NCBI GenBank assembly: GCA_013151345.1
Contig: JAADIM010000055.1
Coordinates: 1 to 37,350 of the forward strand
Origin: Gammaproteobacteria bacterium
GTDB taxonomy: Bacteria > Pseudomonadota > Gammaproteobacteria > SG8-11
Direction: 5' to 3'
Length of the DNA: 37,350 nucleotides
In this document: positions 17,665-26,868 of the stretch, in pieces
Numbering within the stretch: the stretch's first letter is position 1
Layout: every line of letters starts with the position of its first letter
Notes under the pieces: model-generated
What the model was told of the DNA's origin: nothing
The model's input: only the letters and a program-made list of their open reading frames with translations
The model's database searches: none
Program-made: the position numbers and the translations under genes

Positions 17665-20078
17665 TCAGACAACAACGCCGGGAATAATATCAGGAGAACG
17701 CTTCGACAATATTAAATATACGATAGGTACCAAAACAAGGCTAACCACCATCGAAAATGTCAATCCCGAAACAATCGTTACCGCTAATGGTTGCAACATT
17801 TCTGAGCCTTCACCCAAACCTAATGCCAAGGGCAGCATTGATAATTGCATCTTTGATATTACTCCCGCGCCCTCGTTCAATCTCAATATATTCCACAAGC
17901 ACAATCGAATTGTTAACCACTATACCTGCCAACATAATCATACCCAACCGGCATCGATAAAGACAAGTCTACTATATGAATACCAATTGCCACACCGATC
18001 GTTGCAAATGGTACACAGATCAATATGACAAACGGATTGCGTATAGATTCATACTGTATTGCCATCACTACAAAAACTAGAAATAATGCCAGACCCAACA
18101 ATACATAACTTAAATCACGACCTTCTTTCAACACTTTACCAGCACCGCCATCATAGAGCGTATACCCTAACTGGCAACGCAAATTCATTCACTATCTGTT
18201 CTATTTCACTATGGACAAGCCCTAATGTAAAACCATCTTTAATAGTCGCATTTACTTCAACTATTCGCCTTTGTTGATCACGTAATATTGTTGCAGGCGA
18301 AGGTAATAATTCTACATTAGCCACATCACTTAAAGACACTGACGATCCATTATTATGGGATTTAAAATTACTGGATTCATTACCGGATCTGGAGTTATCA
18401 GCACTAAACAAAATAATTTCTTCAATGTCCTGAGGGTTAGAAATATCTGATTGAGGAAGGCGCAGTCGGATATCATAACTGAGGTCACCTTCTATATACT
18501 CGGAGACAACCTCACCCTGTAATGCAAAACGCAGTGCATCACCTATTTCTTCAACGGACAAACCAAATGTGGCCGCACGCGCTCGATCCACATTGATAGC
18601 GAGTTCCTGCCTATTCTCTTCCGCTGAGTACGAAGACCACCTTATAGCATCCAGTTTTTTCAGCTGCTTTGCCAATTTATCCCCTAACGAAGCCAGTACC
18701 GCTAAATCCGTCCCTTGTAATCTTAAGCTAATCCTTTCGTCACCCCGACCGATTTTTACACCACGTATACCGCTTGCGCGCATGCGAACACGCACGCCTG
18801 TCAGCGTTTCTTTTTCTATTAATGCGCTCACCCGTTCGATCCATTCATCGCTGGTTACATTGCGTTTCGTTTTTTGAACTAATTGAATACGAATGGAACT
18901 TTCATTACTCGCCTCATATTGTGAACGACCAAAAATACGCCCGCCTACTGTAGAAAAAATAGTTTCAACTTCTGGCTGCTGCCTTATAACACCCTCTGCA
19001 AGTTCCACAGCCCTGTCCATTTTATTGATATTCACGCCAGTATCTGCGGTAAGTGAGACACTAATTTGACCTTCATCCACCTTAGGCAAAATTTCTTCTT
19101 CATCAGAAAAAAAAGTGGGTATAGCGAAACCTAACCCAACAATAAAGATGACTACGGGAACCATGGGCACCTTAAGTAGTGCACGAATTAATCGAACATA
19201 TGCCGATTGTAATTTCGCCATTAGCGCGTCGACCTTATTTCATTTCGAAATAAAAAGGTTCGAAACAACAAAGAGCCTCGAAACGGACGCGTCTCAATCG
19301 AGCCTACTCGCGCCGATAATGCGGGAACCAATGTAAGTGCAATTACCAGCGAAGCAACTATTGCAGCTGAGATTGTAAAAATAAGCTCTTTAAATAACAA
19401 ACCTACCAATCCCCCCACAAATAAAAATGGCAACACAGCCGCCAGATTTGTCGATGTCGATGCAACAATAGCGCTGTTTACTTCCCTCGCTGCATTGACA
19501 GGCGCATCTATAAATGATTCGCCTTCTCTTTGGTGACGATAGATGTTTTCCAACATCACAATGGTATTGTCTACCAACATACCAACCCCCAATGCCAACC
19601 CACCTAAAGTCATAATATTCAAGGATAAGCCGCCTAGAGCCATCAATACAAACGTTACCATGATGGCAATGGGTATAGCGCTGCCGATAATTAATGTACG
19701 CCGAATATCACCTAAAAAAATGTAGACAACAATCATTGCCAACAGCGCATCGGTTAGTGCCGCCGATGTCGCATTCTTTAGCGCATGCCGCACGAATACG
19801 GCTTGATCTCCTACTGACTGTATTTTTATATCTTGCGGAAGTTGCTCTTCCAACTGTCGAGTAACTCGATCTTCCATTATTTGCGCAGGCACACCTGGAT
19901 CATTTATTCTTACACGCACTTCCGGGTAAATCAGGTGAGGGAGTAAATTAATACCAAGCGAGTTTAGAGAAAAAGCACCTAACACTACAACTGCCAAAAC
20001 TATCATCACGACACCAATTGGGTGTCGTATCGACCAGACGGCGATACCGCCGGATTTCAATTGGCTGTCGATACTCAT
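17665..20078 (-). pseudogene. degraded RND efflux pump gene (HAE1-like)
   Basis: An intact RND pump is about 1,020-1,040 aa; here the reading frame is in pieces. Segment one (20078-19221) covers TM1 and then jumps from the start of the porter domain (RVTRQLEEQL, near 19839) to the end of it (PQDIKIQSVGDQ...), losing about 240 residues. TM2-TM6 follow. The frame shifts at about 19221 (TAATG), again at about 18168 (one extra base between FALPV and GYTLYDGG) and again at about 17942 (between SMPVG and MIMLAGIVVNNS). Near 17831-17838 a further deletion removes the RLRPILMT-type segment at an atgctgcc word. The C-terminal end (LPLALGLGEGSEMLQPLAV...) is then normal. The start overlaps the adaptor stop (ATGA, 20075-20078). 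Sequencing error could explain single-base shifts but not the two deletions. Confidence 0.85.
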
Positions 20079-21169
20079 TTATCTTCTTTTAGCGAAGAAC
20101 GCTGTAAGGACTGTTGTAACGGAACTTCTTTTACTTTTTTACCCTCTCTCAAACCAAGAAAACCTTTTAAGACAATTTTGCTGCCATCAGCCACACCATC
20201 AATAATTTCAACCTTGTCAGCTAAACGTAATCCACTACGCACATTTATTTTTTTAACCTCGCCCTCTTCAACGACAAATAAATATTCACCTTTACCGTCT
20301 CGTTGCAATGCGCTAAATGGAACCACCAGGCAATCTTGCGCCTGAGTATTCAATACAACACGGCAAAATTGACCTATCATCGCACCACGCGGAACAGGAT
20401 CGATACTTACCTCAACAAGACTACGTCGGGTTCTCTCATCCAGTGACGGATGAATGCACTTTATCAATCCGCTAAATGTTTTATTGCCCAATGCATCGAT
20501 TTTGACTTCTACCTGGTCGCCCTGATTTACAAATGGCAACATAAGCTCAGACATTGAAATTTCAGTCACGAGTGAACCAGGGTCATACAAGCTAAGCAAG
20601 TGCGTATGGCGTGGTACAATATCACCTGATTCCAGCAATCGCTCGTTGATCATCCCTGAAAATGGTGCTTTTATCGTGGTAAAAGCGAGCCTGGTTTCCA
20701 ATACTTTTTCTTCAGATTGAGCGACTTCCAGTGCAGTTTGCACACGGGCTTTTTCTTCATTGGAAACCAACTGTTTGTTAAGCATATCTGTCAACCGTTT
20801 TAGATCCAGCTCCGCCTGTCGATGTGTCGCTATTGCTTTACCCAGCTCAGCCCTGAGTAACTGGTCGTCCAGTTCTACTAGTACGCTCCCCTTGTTAACC
20901 ATGTCGCCTTCATAAAAGGGGATCTGTTTGATTTGACCTTCTTCTCGGTTAAAAATCCTTATCGTTCGACTCGCACGTAACGTACCCGTATGCGTGCTAA
21001 CATGACTGAGCGTGTCCTTTTTAATAGTGACTGTCTCGACTAAATGCTGCTCAGCAATTTTTTCTGACTTTTTCTCAGGTACATGCTGGTTACAGGCCTG
21101 AATGCTGACAGAAATGACTAGCACCGCCAGCATAACCCTAAATGCTCTACCAGTATCCATTAATAACAT
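20075..21169 (-). CDS. RND efflux periplasmic adaptor (membrane fusion protein)
   Basis: 364 aa, a standard length, with a lipobox-like signal ending in SIQAC (Cys26). Domain order is normal for the HlyD/AcrA class: N-terminal beta-barrel strand, lipoyl half (IFNREEGQIKQIPFYEGDMVNKGSVLVELDD), helical hairpin (about 105-160), second lipoyl half (FTTIKAPFSGMINERLLESGDIV), beta-barrel (VEVKIDALGNKTFSG), and membrane-proximal domain. It would link an inner-membrane RND pump to an outer-membrane channel. Its partner pump immediately downstream is a pseudogene, so the protein may be non-functional or shared with another pump. Start ATG 21169 is chosen; ATG 21160 is an alternative. Confidence 0.88.
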   Translation of the reverse strand: MLLMDTGRAFRVMLAVLVISVSIQACNQHVPEKKSEKIAEQHLVETVTIKKDTLSHVSTHTGTLRASRTIRIFNREEGQIKQIPFYEGDMVNKGSVLVELDDQLLRAELGKAIATHRQAELDLKRLTDMLNKQLVSNEEKARVQTALEVAQSEEKVLETRLAFTTIKAPFSGMINERLLESGDIVPRHTHLLSLYDPGSLVTEISMSELMLPFVNQGDQVEVKIDALGNKTFSGLIKCIHPSLDERTRRSLVEVSIDPVPRGAMIGQFCRVVLNTQAQDCLVVPFSALQRDGKGEYLFVVEEGEVKKINVRSGLRLADKVEIIDGVADGSKIVLKGFLGLREGKKVKEVPLQQSLQRSSLKEDK

Positions 21170-21379
21170 TTAACATCCCGGGGACTTAATAGTGATCATG
21201 AATAGCATAAATGAGTCGAAAATAGCCAGCCCAGGTATTACAAACCCTGTTGGCTTATTAATATTAATCTACGCTGTTTATTACAAATCAAACCACCCTG
21301 AAATTGGTAAACTCAAAGCATGGTTGATAGAGTACAACATCAATCCCCTGATACAAACTTATAACTTATAACTTAACTT

Positions 21380-23191
21380 ATGTCGCCAAATACGCCTTTT
21401 ACTGAAGCACCGCACCGGAATCGCAGTGATTTTAAAAACTTGCGCGCAGTTGCGCCTTTCCTGACAGATTATATCGGCAGAGTTATCATTGCACTAAGCT
21501 GTTTAATATTGGCTAAATTTGCAAACGTTGGTATCCCACTCGCGCTAAAAGAAATTATAGACGCATTAGACATTAGCAAACAAAACATAATCGTACTTCC
21601 AATCGCGTTGTTATTGGGCTATGGCGCACTTCGCTTGGGTAGCGCCTTGTTTAATGAGCTACGCGATTCTATTTTTGCTCGCGTTCGCTACCGCGCCATG
21701 CGGCGACTTTCTGCACGCTTATTAGATCATCTATACTCGTTAGCGTTACGATTTCACCTGGAACGACAAACTGGCGCTATCTCGCGTGATCTTGACCGCG
21801 GAACACGCAGCGTCAGCACTTTACTTAATTATTTGACCTTTAGCATATTACCCACCATTGCTGAATTTGCACTGGTTACCGTTATACTTTTTATTAATTA
21901 CGAGATAAAATTTTTAATCGTAATCTTTGTGACTGTTATTATATATGTTGGCTTTACCCTTGCAATGTCTGAATGGCGTATGCATTTTCGGCATTCAATG
22001 AACAAGCTCGATTCGGAAGCGAATTCACAAGCAATAGACGGCCTTATAAATTACGAAACAGTGAAATATTTTGGTAACGAAGCTTATGAAGTAGCGCAGT
22101 ACGACACAACACTTAACGCCTGGGAAAATGATGCAGTAAAAAGTCAAACGTCCATGTCCGCGTTAAATTTTGGCCAAAGCATTATTATTGCTGTTGGCGC
22201 GACCATTATCATGATTTACGCCAGTCAGGGCGTAGTTGATGGAGACCTGACATTGGGTGATTTGGTATTAATCAATGCGTTTCTCCTCCAGCTGTTCATA
22301 CCGTTAGGCTTTCTTGGGATTATTTATCGGCAAACTATTCATTCGCTCGCCGACATGGATTTAATGCTTAAGCTGCTAAATCAAGAACCGGAAATTAAAG
22401 ACAGCAAAAACGCTAATTCAATTGAGCTGAAAAAGGGTGAAATACAATTCAAACATGTTGACTTCAATTACAATGAAAACCGCGAAATTCTCAATGATGT
22501 CAATTTCAGTATTCCGCCCGGCAACAAAGTCGCCGTAGTCGGACCCTCCGGTGCAGGCAAATCTACACTTGTACGCCTGCTATTTCGGTTTTATGACGTC
22601 AACAACGGACAAATAATGATCGATGGGCAGGATATTCGTGATGTCACACAAGCTAGCCTGCGAAATATAATTGGCATCGTCCCGCAGGACACCGTGTTAT
22701 TCAACAATAGCATCTATTATAATATTGGCTACGCCAAGCCAAATGCTGGCAAGGATGAAATCATCGCCGCAGCCCGCATGGCTCACATACATGAATTTAT
22801 AGAAACCCTACCTGAAGGTTATGACACTGTAGTAGGAGAACGTGGTTTAAAGTTATCAGGCGGCGAAAAACAACGCATAGCCATCGCCAGAGTTGTGTTG
22901 AAAAACCCCAAAATACTGATATTCGATGAAGCAACCTCTGCTCTAGACAGCAAGTCGGAACAGGCCATCCTTTCTGCGCTGAAGGAGGTTGCCATGCATC
23001 ACTCAACGCTGGTCATTGCACATCGATTATCAACTGTTGTCGACGCCGATAAAATCTTAGTCATGGAAAATGGCCGTATTGTCGAACAAGGCACACACCA
23101 GGCGTTGATAGAAAAAAATGGAAGCTATACAAACATGTGGACTTTACAACAACAGGAACGCGAAGAAAATTCAGAGATTCAGAATATTTAA
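21380..23191 (+). CDS. Atm1/HMT1-type ABC exporter (fused membrane and ATPase domains)
   Basis: 603 aa half-transporter. Six membrane helices (about 30-330) precede an ATPase with Walker A GPSGAGKST, Q-loop VPQD, signature LSGGEKQRIAIAR, Walker B ILIFDEATSAL and H-loop IAHRLST. The membrane-domain blocks LHLERQTG-like (FHLERQTGAISRDLDRG), NYETVKYFGNE and QLFIPLGFLG are typical of the mitochondrial Atm1/ABCB7 and bacterial HMT1 group, which export glutathione-linked sulfur or metal species. The substrate here is inferred from family only. The start lies after an actttata-like tandem stretch (about 21356-21380). It converges on folK with a 54-bp hairpin between. Confidence 0.9.
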   Translation: MSPNTPFTEAPHRNRSDFKNLRAVAPFLTDYIGRVIIALSCLILAKFANVGIPLALKEIIDALDISKQNIIVLPIALLLGYGALRLGSALFNELRDSIFARVRYRAMRRLSARLLDHLYSLALRFHLERQTGAISRDLDRGTRSVSTLLNYLTFSILPTIAEFALVTVILFINYEIKFLIVIFVTVIIYVGFTLAMSEWRMHFRHSMNKLDSEANSQAIDGLINYETVKYFGNEAYEVAQYDTTLNAWENDAVKSQTSMSALNFGQSIIIAVGATIIMIYASQGVVDGDLTLGDLVLINAFLLQLFIPLGFLGIIYRQTIHSLADMDLMLKLLNQEPEIKDSKNANSIELKKGEIQFKHVDFNYNENREILNDVNFSIPPGNKVAVVGPSGAGKSTLVRLLFRFYDVNNGQIMIDGQDIRDVTQASLRNIIGIVPQDTVLFNNSIYYNIGYAKPNAGKDEIIAAARMAHIHEFIETLPEGYDTVVGERGLKLSGGEKQRIAIARVVLKNPKILIFDEATSALDSKSEQAILSALKEVAMHHSTLVIAHRLSTVVDADKILVMENGRIVEQGTHQALIEKNGSYTNMWTLQQQEREENSEIQNI

Positions 23192-23194
23192 TAG

Positions 23195-23248
23195 GTAGGG
23201 TGCGTTCTATTGCACCAGCAGCAGGTGTGCGTAGAATGCGCACCCTAC
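23195..23248. repeat. 54-bp inverted repeat with GTAGGGTGCG ends
   Basis: The left arm gtagggtgcgttctattgca pairs with the right arm ending in agaatgcgcaccctac; the tip contains caccagcagcaggtg. The element sits between the convergent ABC exporter and folK genes, where it can form a strong hairpin and may terminate both. The gtagggtgcg/cgcaccctac end is a widespread small intergenic repeat in proteobacteria. Confidence 0.75.
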
Positions 23249-23258
23249 AAAAATTTGT

Positions 23259-23753
23259 TCACTCTTCCCACTGATACTCGATTTTCGTTAACGGCTGACT
23301 TTTTTTCTCAAACCGTTCCCATAATGTTTTATAGGTTTCACTGATAACCGGATGTCGTTCATTAGGCGCTATTTCACAGAGTGGTTTTAAAACAAACGCA
23401 TATTCAGTTATTTCGCCTCGAGGTATTTCAAATCCATCTTGCTTGATAATTTCTGCATCATATAACAATAAATCCAGATCCAACGTGCGTGATGTAAACC
23501 GCGCCTGCGTACGCAGACGGCCTTGTTGCTCTTCTATTTTTTGTAAATTATTTCTCACGGTCAATGCATCCTGATCCGTATCCGCTGCGACAACCAGGTT
23601 ATAAAAATCATCACCGTTAAAACCAAGGGCTTTACTCTCATATACAGACGATTTGATCACATTGTCAAAATATGTCTTAAGCGCAATCACACCTTTGCTT
23701 ATATTTTTTTCTCGATCAATGTTGCTACCCACTGATATATAAATACGCGCCAT
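23259..23753 (-). CDS. folK: 2-amino-4-hydroxy-6-hydroxymethyldihydropteridine pyrophosphokinase
   Basis: 164 aa. Signatures: YISVGSNIDREKNI at the start, the YESKALGFNGDDFYNLVVAADT block, and RTLDLDLLLYD, which carries the Mg2+-binding Asp pair. It transfers pyrophosphate from ATP to hydroxymethyldihydropterin in folate synthesis. It begins 3 bp after the folB stop on the same strand, so the two consecutive pathway steps are expressed together. Confidence 0.94.
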   Translation of the reverse strand: MARIYISVGSNIDREKNISKGVIALKTYFDNVIKSSVYESKALGFNGDDFYNLVVAADTDQDALTVRNNLQKIEEQQGRLRTQARFTSRTLDLDLLLYDAEIIKQDGFEIPRGEITEYAFVLKPLCEIAPNERHPVISETYKTLWERFEKKSQPLTKIEYQWEE

Positions 23754-23756
23754 GGT

Positions 23757-24116
23757 TTATATCTCGCCTCTTTCGATAATAATGCCAACATCGCCTGCAT
23801 ATCGTACAGCACCTTTTTTATTTACACGTAACTTTACCCATTTTACGCCAAACTCTGTAAGCACTAATTCAGTGACCCGCTCCGCCAATGTTTCAACTAA
23901 CTGAAAATGATTTTCACTCACGTACTCTATTAAGCGTTTAGCCACTGCCTTGTAATCAATTGCATCATCAATATGGTCACTACTGGCGGCTTTTTTTACA
24001 TCTGTGGCCATATCCAGGTCAAGTATGACAGCTTGCTTAATACGGCGCTCCCAATCGTAAATGCCTATGATTGTTTCGATGGTCAAATCATGTAAAAAAA
24101 CAATATCTTTTTTCAA
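23757..24116 (-). CDS. folB: dihydroneopterin aldolase
   Basis: 119 aa. The family start DIVFLHDLTIETIIGIYDWERR is followed by DAIDYKAVAKRLIEYVSENHFQLVETLAERV with the conserved active-site Glu region, and KLRVNKKGAVRYAGDVGIIIER at the end. It cleaves dihydroneopterin to hydroxymethyldihydropterin plus glycolaldehyde, the substrate for FolK next door. Divergent from plsY with 180 bp between likely starts, the same arrangement as E. coli ygiH(plsY)-folB. Confidence 0.95.
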   Translation of the reverse strand: MKKDIVFLHDLTIETIIGIYDWERRIKQAVILDLDMATDVKKAASSDHIDDAIDYKAVAKRLIEYVSENHFQLVETLAERVTELVLTEFGVKWVKLRVNKKGAVRYAGDVGIIIERGEI

Positions 24117-24215
24117 TCCTTATATCCCCCTATCTAACCAAGTGTTTTCCTCTAAGTAAATTTTTCCTTTATACTCCAACAATGGCGTATTCTACTACAA
24201 TTTGTAGCTAAATCA

Positions 24216-24251
24216 GCGAGTTCTATTGCGAGTTCTATTGCGAGTTCTATT
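24216..24251. repeat. three perfect 12-bp tandem repeats
   Basis: gcgagttctatt occurs three times in a row (24216-24227, 24228-24239, 24240-24251), about 45 bp upstream of the likely plsY ATG and within the divergent folB/plsY regulatory gap. Copy-number change here would alter promoter or leader spacing. Confidence 0.85.
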
Positions 24252-24296
24252 AATGTTACCAAATAAAATTAACGTGAATTGTATACTAGCAACCAA

Positions 24297-24872
24297 ATGA
24301 TTATTGACAGCTTACTTGTTCTTTTGGCTTATTTATCCGGTTCAATATCAACGGCCATCATTGTTTGCAAGATCATGCACCTACCCGACCCTCGATCTCA
24401 AGGCTCGGGTAATCCGGGGGCCACGAATGTATTGCGTTTGGGGGGGAAAAAAGCAGCTGCAACCACCTTAGCCGGGGATATGTTAAAAGGGCTTATCCCT
24501 GTGCTGATTGCGTCCGCATTAACATCAAATCAAACCACATTAGCCTTAGTTGCCATGTTTGCTTTTTTAGGGCATTTATACCCTATATTTTTTCGATTTA
24601 AAGGCGGCAAAGGGGTTGCAACCGCATTTGGCGTTTTATTGGGATTATCGTGGCCTGTTGCAATGGTCGTCAGCGCAACCTGGCTAACTATGGCTTATAT
24701 TTTTAAAATCTCGTCTTTGTCTGCGTTAACCGCAGCTATTCTTGCACCTGTTTACATGTGGGTACTAGAACCTGCCAAATCCTATTTCTTATTAATGATT
24801 CTATTATCGTTGCTGCTTATCTGGAGACATAGATCAAATATTAAAAAACTGATTGAAGGTACTGAGGACTAG
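24297..24872 (+). CDS. plsY: glycerol-3-phosphate acyltransferase PlsY
   Basis: About 191 aa from ATG 24297. A TTG at 24279 would add six residues, but the family normally opens directly into the first membrane helix, so the ATG is preferred. Five membrane segments are visible. Active-site loops GSGNPGATNVLR and FKGGKGVATAFG are intact, as is the first loop GSISTAIIVCK. PlsY acylates glycerol 3-phosphate from acyl-phosphate at the inner membrane, the first committed step of phospholipid synthesis. Divergent folB supports the call. Confidence 0.94.
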   Translation: MIIDSLLVLLAYLSGSISTAIIVCKIMHLPDPRSQGSGNPGATNVLRLGGKKAAATTLAGDMLKGLIPVLIASALTSNQTTLALVAMFAFLGHLYPIFFRFKGGKGVATAFGVLLGLSWPVAMVVSATWLTMAYIFKISSLSALTAAILAPVYMWVLEPAKSYFLLMILLSLLLIWRHRSNIKKLIEGTED

Positions 24873-24942
24873 TTCCAAGCCATTAAATGCCTGCTAAAGA
24901 AATCAATGACTTGGCCGATATAATATGAAAGGAGGGTGCGTT

Positions 24943-25515
24943 ATGAGTTCACTCGAATTACAAGCCACACCTACAGCACTATGGCATAAGCTCGTTTGTG
25001 ATGCGGAAACGACGATGAATATTCAGCTCGAAGAGGGCCTGCAAAGCTATCTCGTGTTTTTACTGATGCGCTTTACCAACAAACCTGCAACACTCTCTAA
25101 CATACTGGCGTTGGATTATTTACGTAATCAAACGACTAATGGCGCAGTCCGGCAAGAACAACTTCGTGACGTGGGTGATCAATGTTTATTGTTCTCGGGT
25201 CTTTTCCCCGGAATCGCGGCACGTAGACAAGTGCAAATAAGCTACTACATCGATCTAGGAAAAGGCGCTTACATGGACTTATCTGCTTCTCTCAGGCACA
25301 GTCTCGCAGACATCTATTCGCAGCTATCAGCGTCATTCGTTCCATTAATGGATGTGTTACAGGCAATCCGATCGTTAGACAAATCTATTACCTTACTTGA
25401 CCCATTCCAGGCTTTTGAGCTCTGGAGCGATAAAAAGAGTCAGCACGCTTACAAGACACTCACAGCTACGACGGATGCAATACCTGCGTCGATCATTAGC
25501 GAGAAGAAACACTAG
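24943..25515 (+). CDS. conserved-looking protein of unknown function
   Basis: 190 aa from ATG 24943, which follows a perfect AGGAGG Shine-Dalgarno at 7-bp spacing; the earlier ATG at 24925 sits upstream of that site and is unlikely. I do not recognise the family. It is soluble, mostly helical, with no signal peptide or membrane helix. Notable text: LWHKLVCDAET, LQSYLVFLLMRFTNKP, QLRDVGDQCLLFSGLFPG, YYIDLGKGAYMDLS. The repeated leucine and aromatic pattern suggests a compact helical bundle. It stands between plsY and the PP-loop gene, 70 bp after plsY, and may share the plsY transcript. Confidence 0.75.
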   Translation: MSSLELQATPTALWHKLVCDAETTMNIQLEEGLQSYLVFLLMRFTNKPATLSNILALDYLRNQTTNGAVRQEQLRDVGDQCLLFSGLFPGIAARRQVQISYYIDLGKGAYMDLSASLRHSLADIYSQLSASFVPLMDVLQAIRSLDKSITLLDPFQAFELWSDKKSQHAYKTLTATTDAIPASIISEKKH

Positions 25516-25552
25516 GCGACCCTCTATTCTCAGACAGCCTCCTCTTCATCGT

Positions 25553-25580
25553 GGCATGGTGGGTGGTATGCACCCTACAA
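25553..25580. repeat. half copy of a GTAGGGTGC-type repeat
   Basis: The text gggtggtatgcaccctac resembles one end of the 54-bp inverted repeat at 23195-23248 (…atgcgcaccctac). Only one arm is recognisable, so this may be a decayed copy. Confidence 0.4.
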
Positions 25581-25587
25581 TTCCAGC

Positions 25588-25643
25588 AAATCTATCCCCT
25601 TAAATCTATCCCTTTAAATCTATCCCTTTAAATCTATCCCTTT
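25588..25643. repeat. four 14-bp tandem repeats
   Basis: Unit aaatctatcccttt is repeated four times (25588-25601 with one change, then 25602-25615, 25616-25629 and 25630-25643 perfect). It lies in the 294-bp gap before the PP-loop gene. Confidence 0.9.
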
Positions 25644-25809
25644 AAATAAAGTGGCATTTTAAAAAAATACATCGAATCGAGTTATACTACCCTCTACTCT
25701 CATTGGCCTGTTACCCATCAAACTTCCTGTGTGCCTAAATACCCGAATTAAGATAAAATGCACTATTCCCTTACACAAGGGCCCACAAACAAGGCAATAG
25801 ATAATTAAT

Positions 25810-26868
25810 ATGAAAGCAGCTACACATTTAAAACAAAAAAAAGCAGTTGCATTGATTTCTGGAGGGTTGGATTCAATGTTGGCCGCACGGACCATGATCG
25901 AGCAAAACATTCATGTCGAAGGAATAAATTTTTTTACCGGCTTTTGTGTCGAAGGCCACACACATGCAATACGAAAACAGGATAAAGACAAACAAAAACG
26001 CAACAACGCCTTATGGGTTGCCGAACAGTTAGGCATAAAATTACACATTATCGATGTTATAGAAGAATATAAAGATATAGTCATCAACCCCAAACACGGC
26101 TATGGCGCCAACCTGAACCCCTGCCTGGATTGCAAATGTTTCATGGTGAAAAAAGCCTTGCAATGGACACAGGAAAACAATTTTGATTTTATCATCACTG
26201 GTGAAGTAATTGGGCAACGGCCCATGTCGCAACGCAGAGATACCATGCCCGTTGTTGCGCGAGAATCCGGCGCGAATGATTTGTTGGTGCGTCCGCTTTG
26301 CGCAAAAAATCTTCCGGCAACATTACCGGAACTCAACGGCTGGATAGATCGTGAAAAGATGCACGGATTTACCGGCCGGTCTCGTAAACCTCAATTCAAA
26401 CTGGCCGCTGAGTTTGGTATCGAAGAGTATGCACAACCGGCAGGCGGCTGTTGCTTTCTGACGGATAAATCATATGCCAATAAACTATCGGATTTATGGC
26501 AAGCCCGTGGTGAACGTAAATATGAATTTGACGACATCATGCTGCTTAAAATAGGCCGGCATTTAAGACCACGTCCGCATTTCAAAATAATTGTTGGGCG
26601 CGAAGAAGGTGAAAACAATTTTATGCAAGGTTATCGAAAACAATTCACATCCATGTATACACTTAGCCATAGCGGCCCGTTGGTTTTGGCCGATGGCAAA
26701 ATGAGCGAAGATGATATTTATCTCGCAGCACGTTTAACAGCGCGGTTTAGCCAGGGGCGAGACGCACAATCGGTACAGGTTTTAGTAAAACAAGTCGATA
26801 AAGAAGAAATAAAACTCGATGTTCCGCCATTATCGAGTGAGGAAATTCCACAAGAGTGGTACGTATGA
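25810..26868 (+). CDS. PP-loop ATPase with predicted RNA-binding C-terminus (tRNA thiolation-like)
   Basis: 352 aa. The N-terminal PP-loop nucleotide-binding motif SGGLDS (17-22) is as in MnmA/ThiI-type enzymes that adenylate a base before sulfur transfer. Cysteines are plentiful: a CLDCKC cluster (105-110), where MnmA/TtuA-type proteins carry catalytic or metal Cys, and a CC pair at 214-215 (AGGCCFLTD). The C-terminus (about 245-330: KIGRHLRPRPHFKIIVGREEGEN ... GPLVLADG) resembles the NFACT-R-like RNA-binding module found fused to some PP-loop proteins; that is from memory of the family. It overlaps the TusA-like gene by 4 bp, supporting a sulfur-relay role. It is not canonical MnmA, which lacks this C-terminal region. 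Target RNA and modification are unknown. Confidence 0.8.
   Translation: MKAATHLKQKKAVALISGGLDSMLAARTMIEQNIHVEGINFFTGFCVEGHTHAIRKQDKDKQKRNNALWVAEQLGIKLHIIDVIEEYKDIVINPKHGYGANLNPCLDCKCFMVKKALQWTQENNFDFIITGEVIGQRPMSQRRDTMPVVARESGANDLLVRPLCAKNLPATLPELNGWIDREKMHGFTGRSRKPQFKLAAEFGIEEYAQPAGGCCFLTDKSYANKLSDLWQARGERKYEFDDIMLLKIGRHLRPRPHFKIIVGREEGENNFMQGYRKQFTSMYTLSHSGPLVLADGKMSEDDIYLAARLTARFSQGRDAQSVQVLVKQVDKEEIKLDVPPLSSEEIPQEWYV

Noticed and set aside
19219-19223. TAATG overlap in the RND gene as programmed frameshifting or a natural two-subunit pump
   Set aside because: Stop-start overlap alone could mean translational coupling, but the same gene has two internal deletions and two further frameshifts, so decay is the simpler reading.
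24216-24251. CRISPR or iteron origin
   Set aside because: Repeats are only 12 bp without spacers; no replication gene or DnaA-box cluster is visible.
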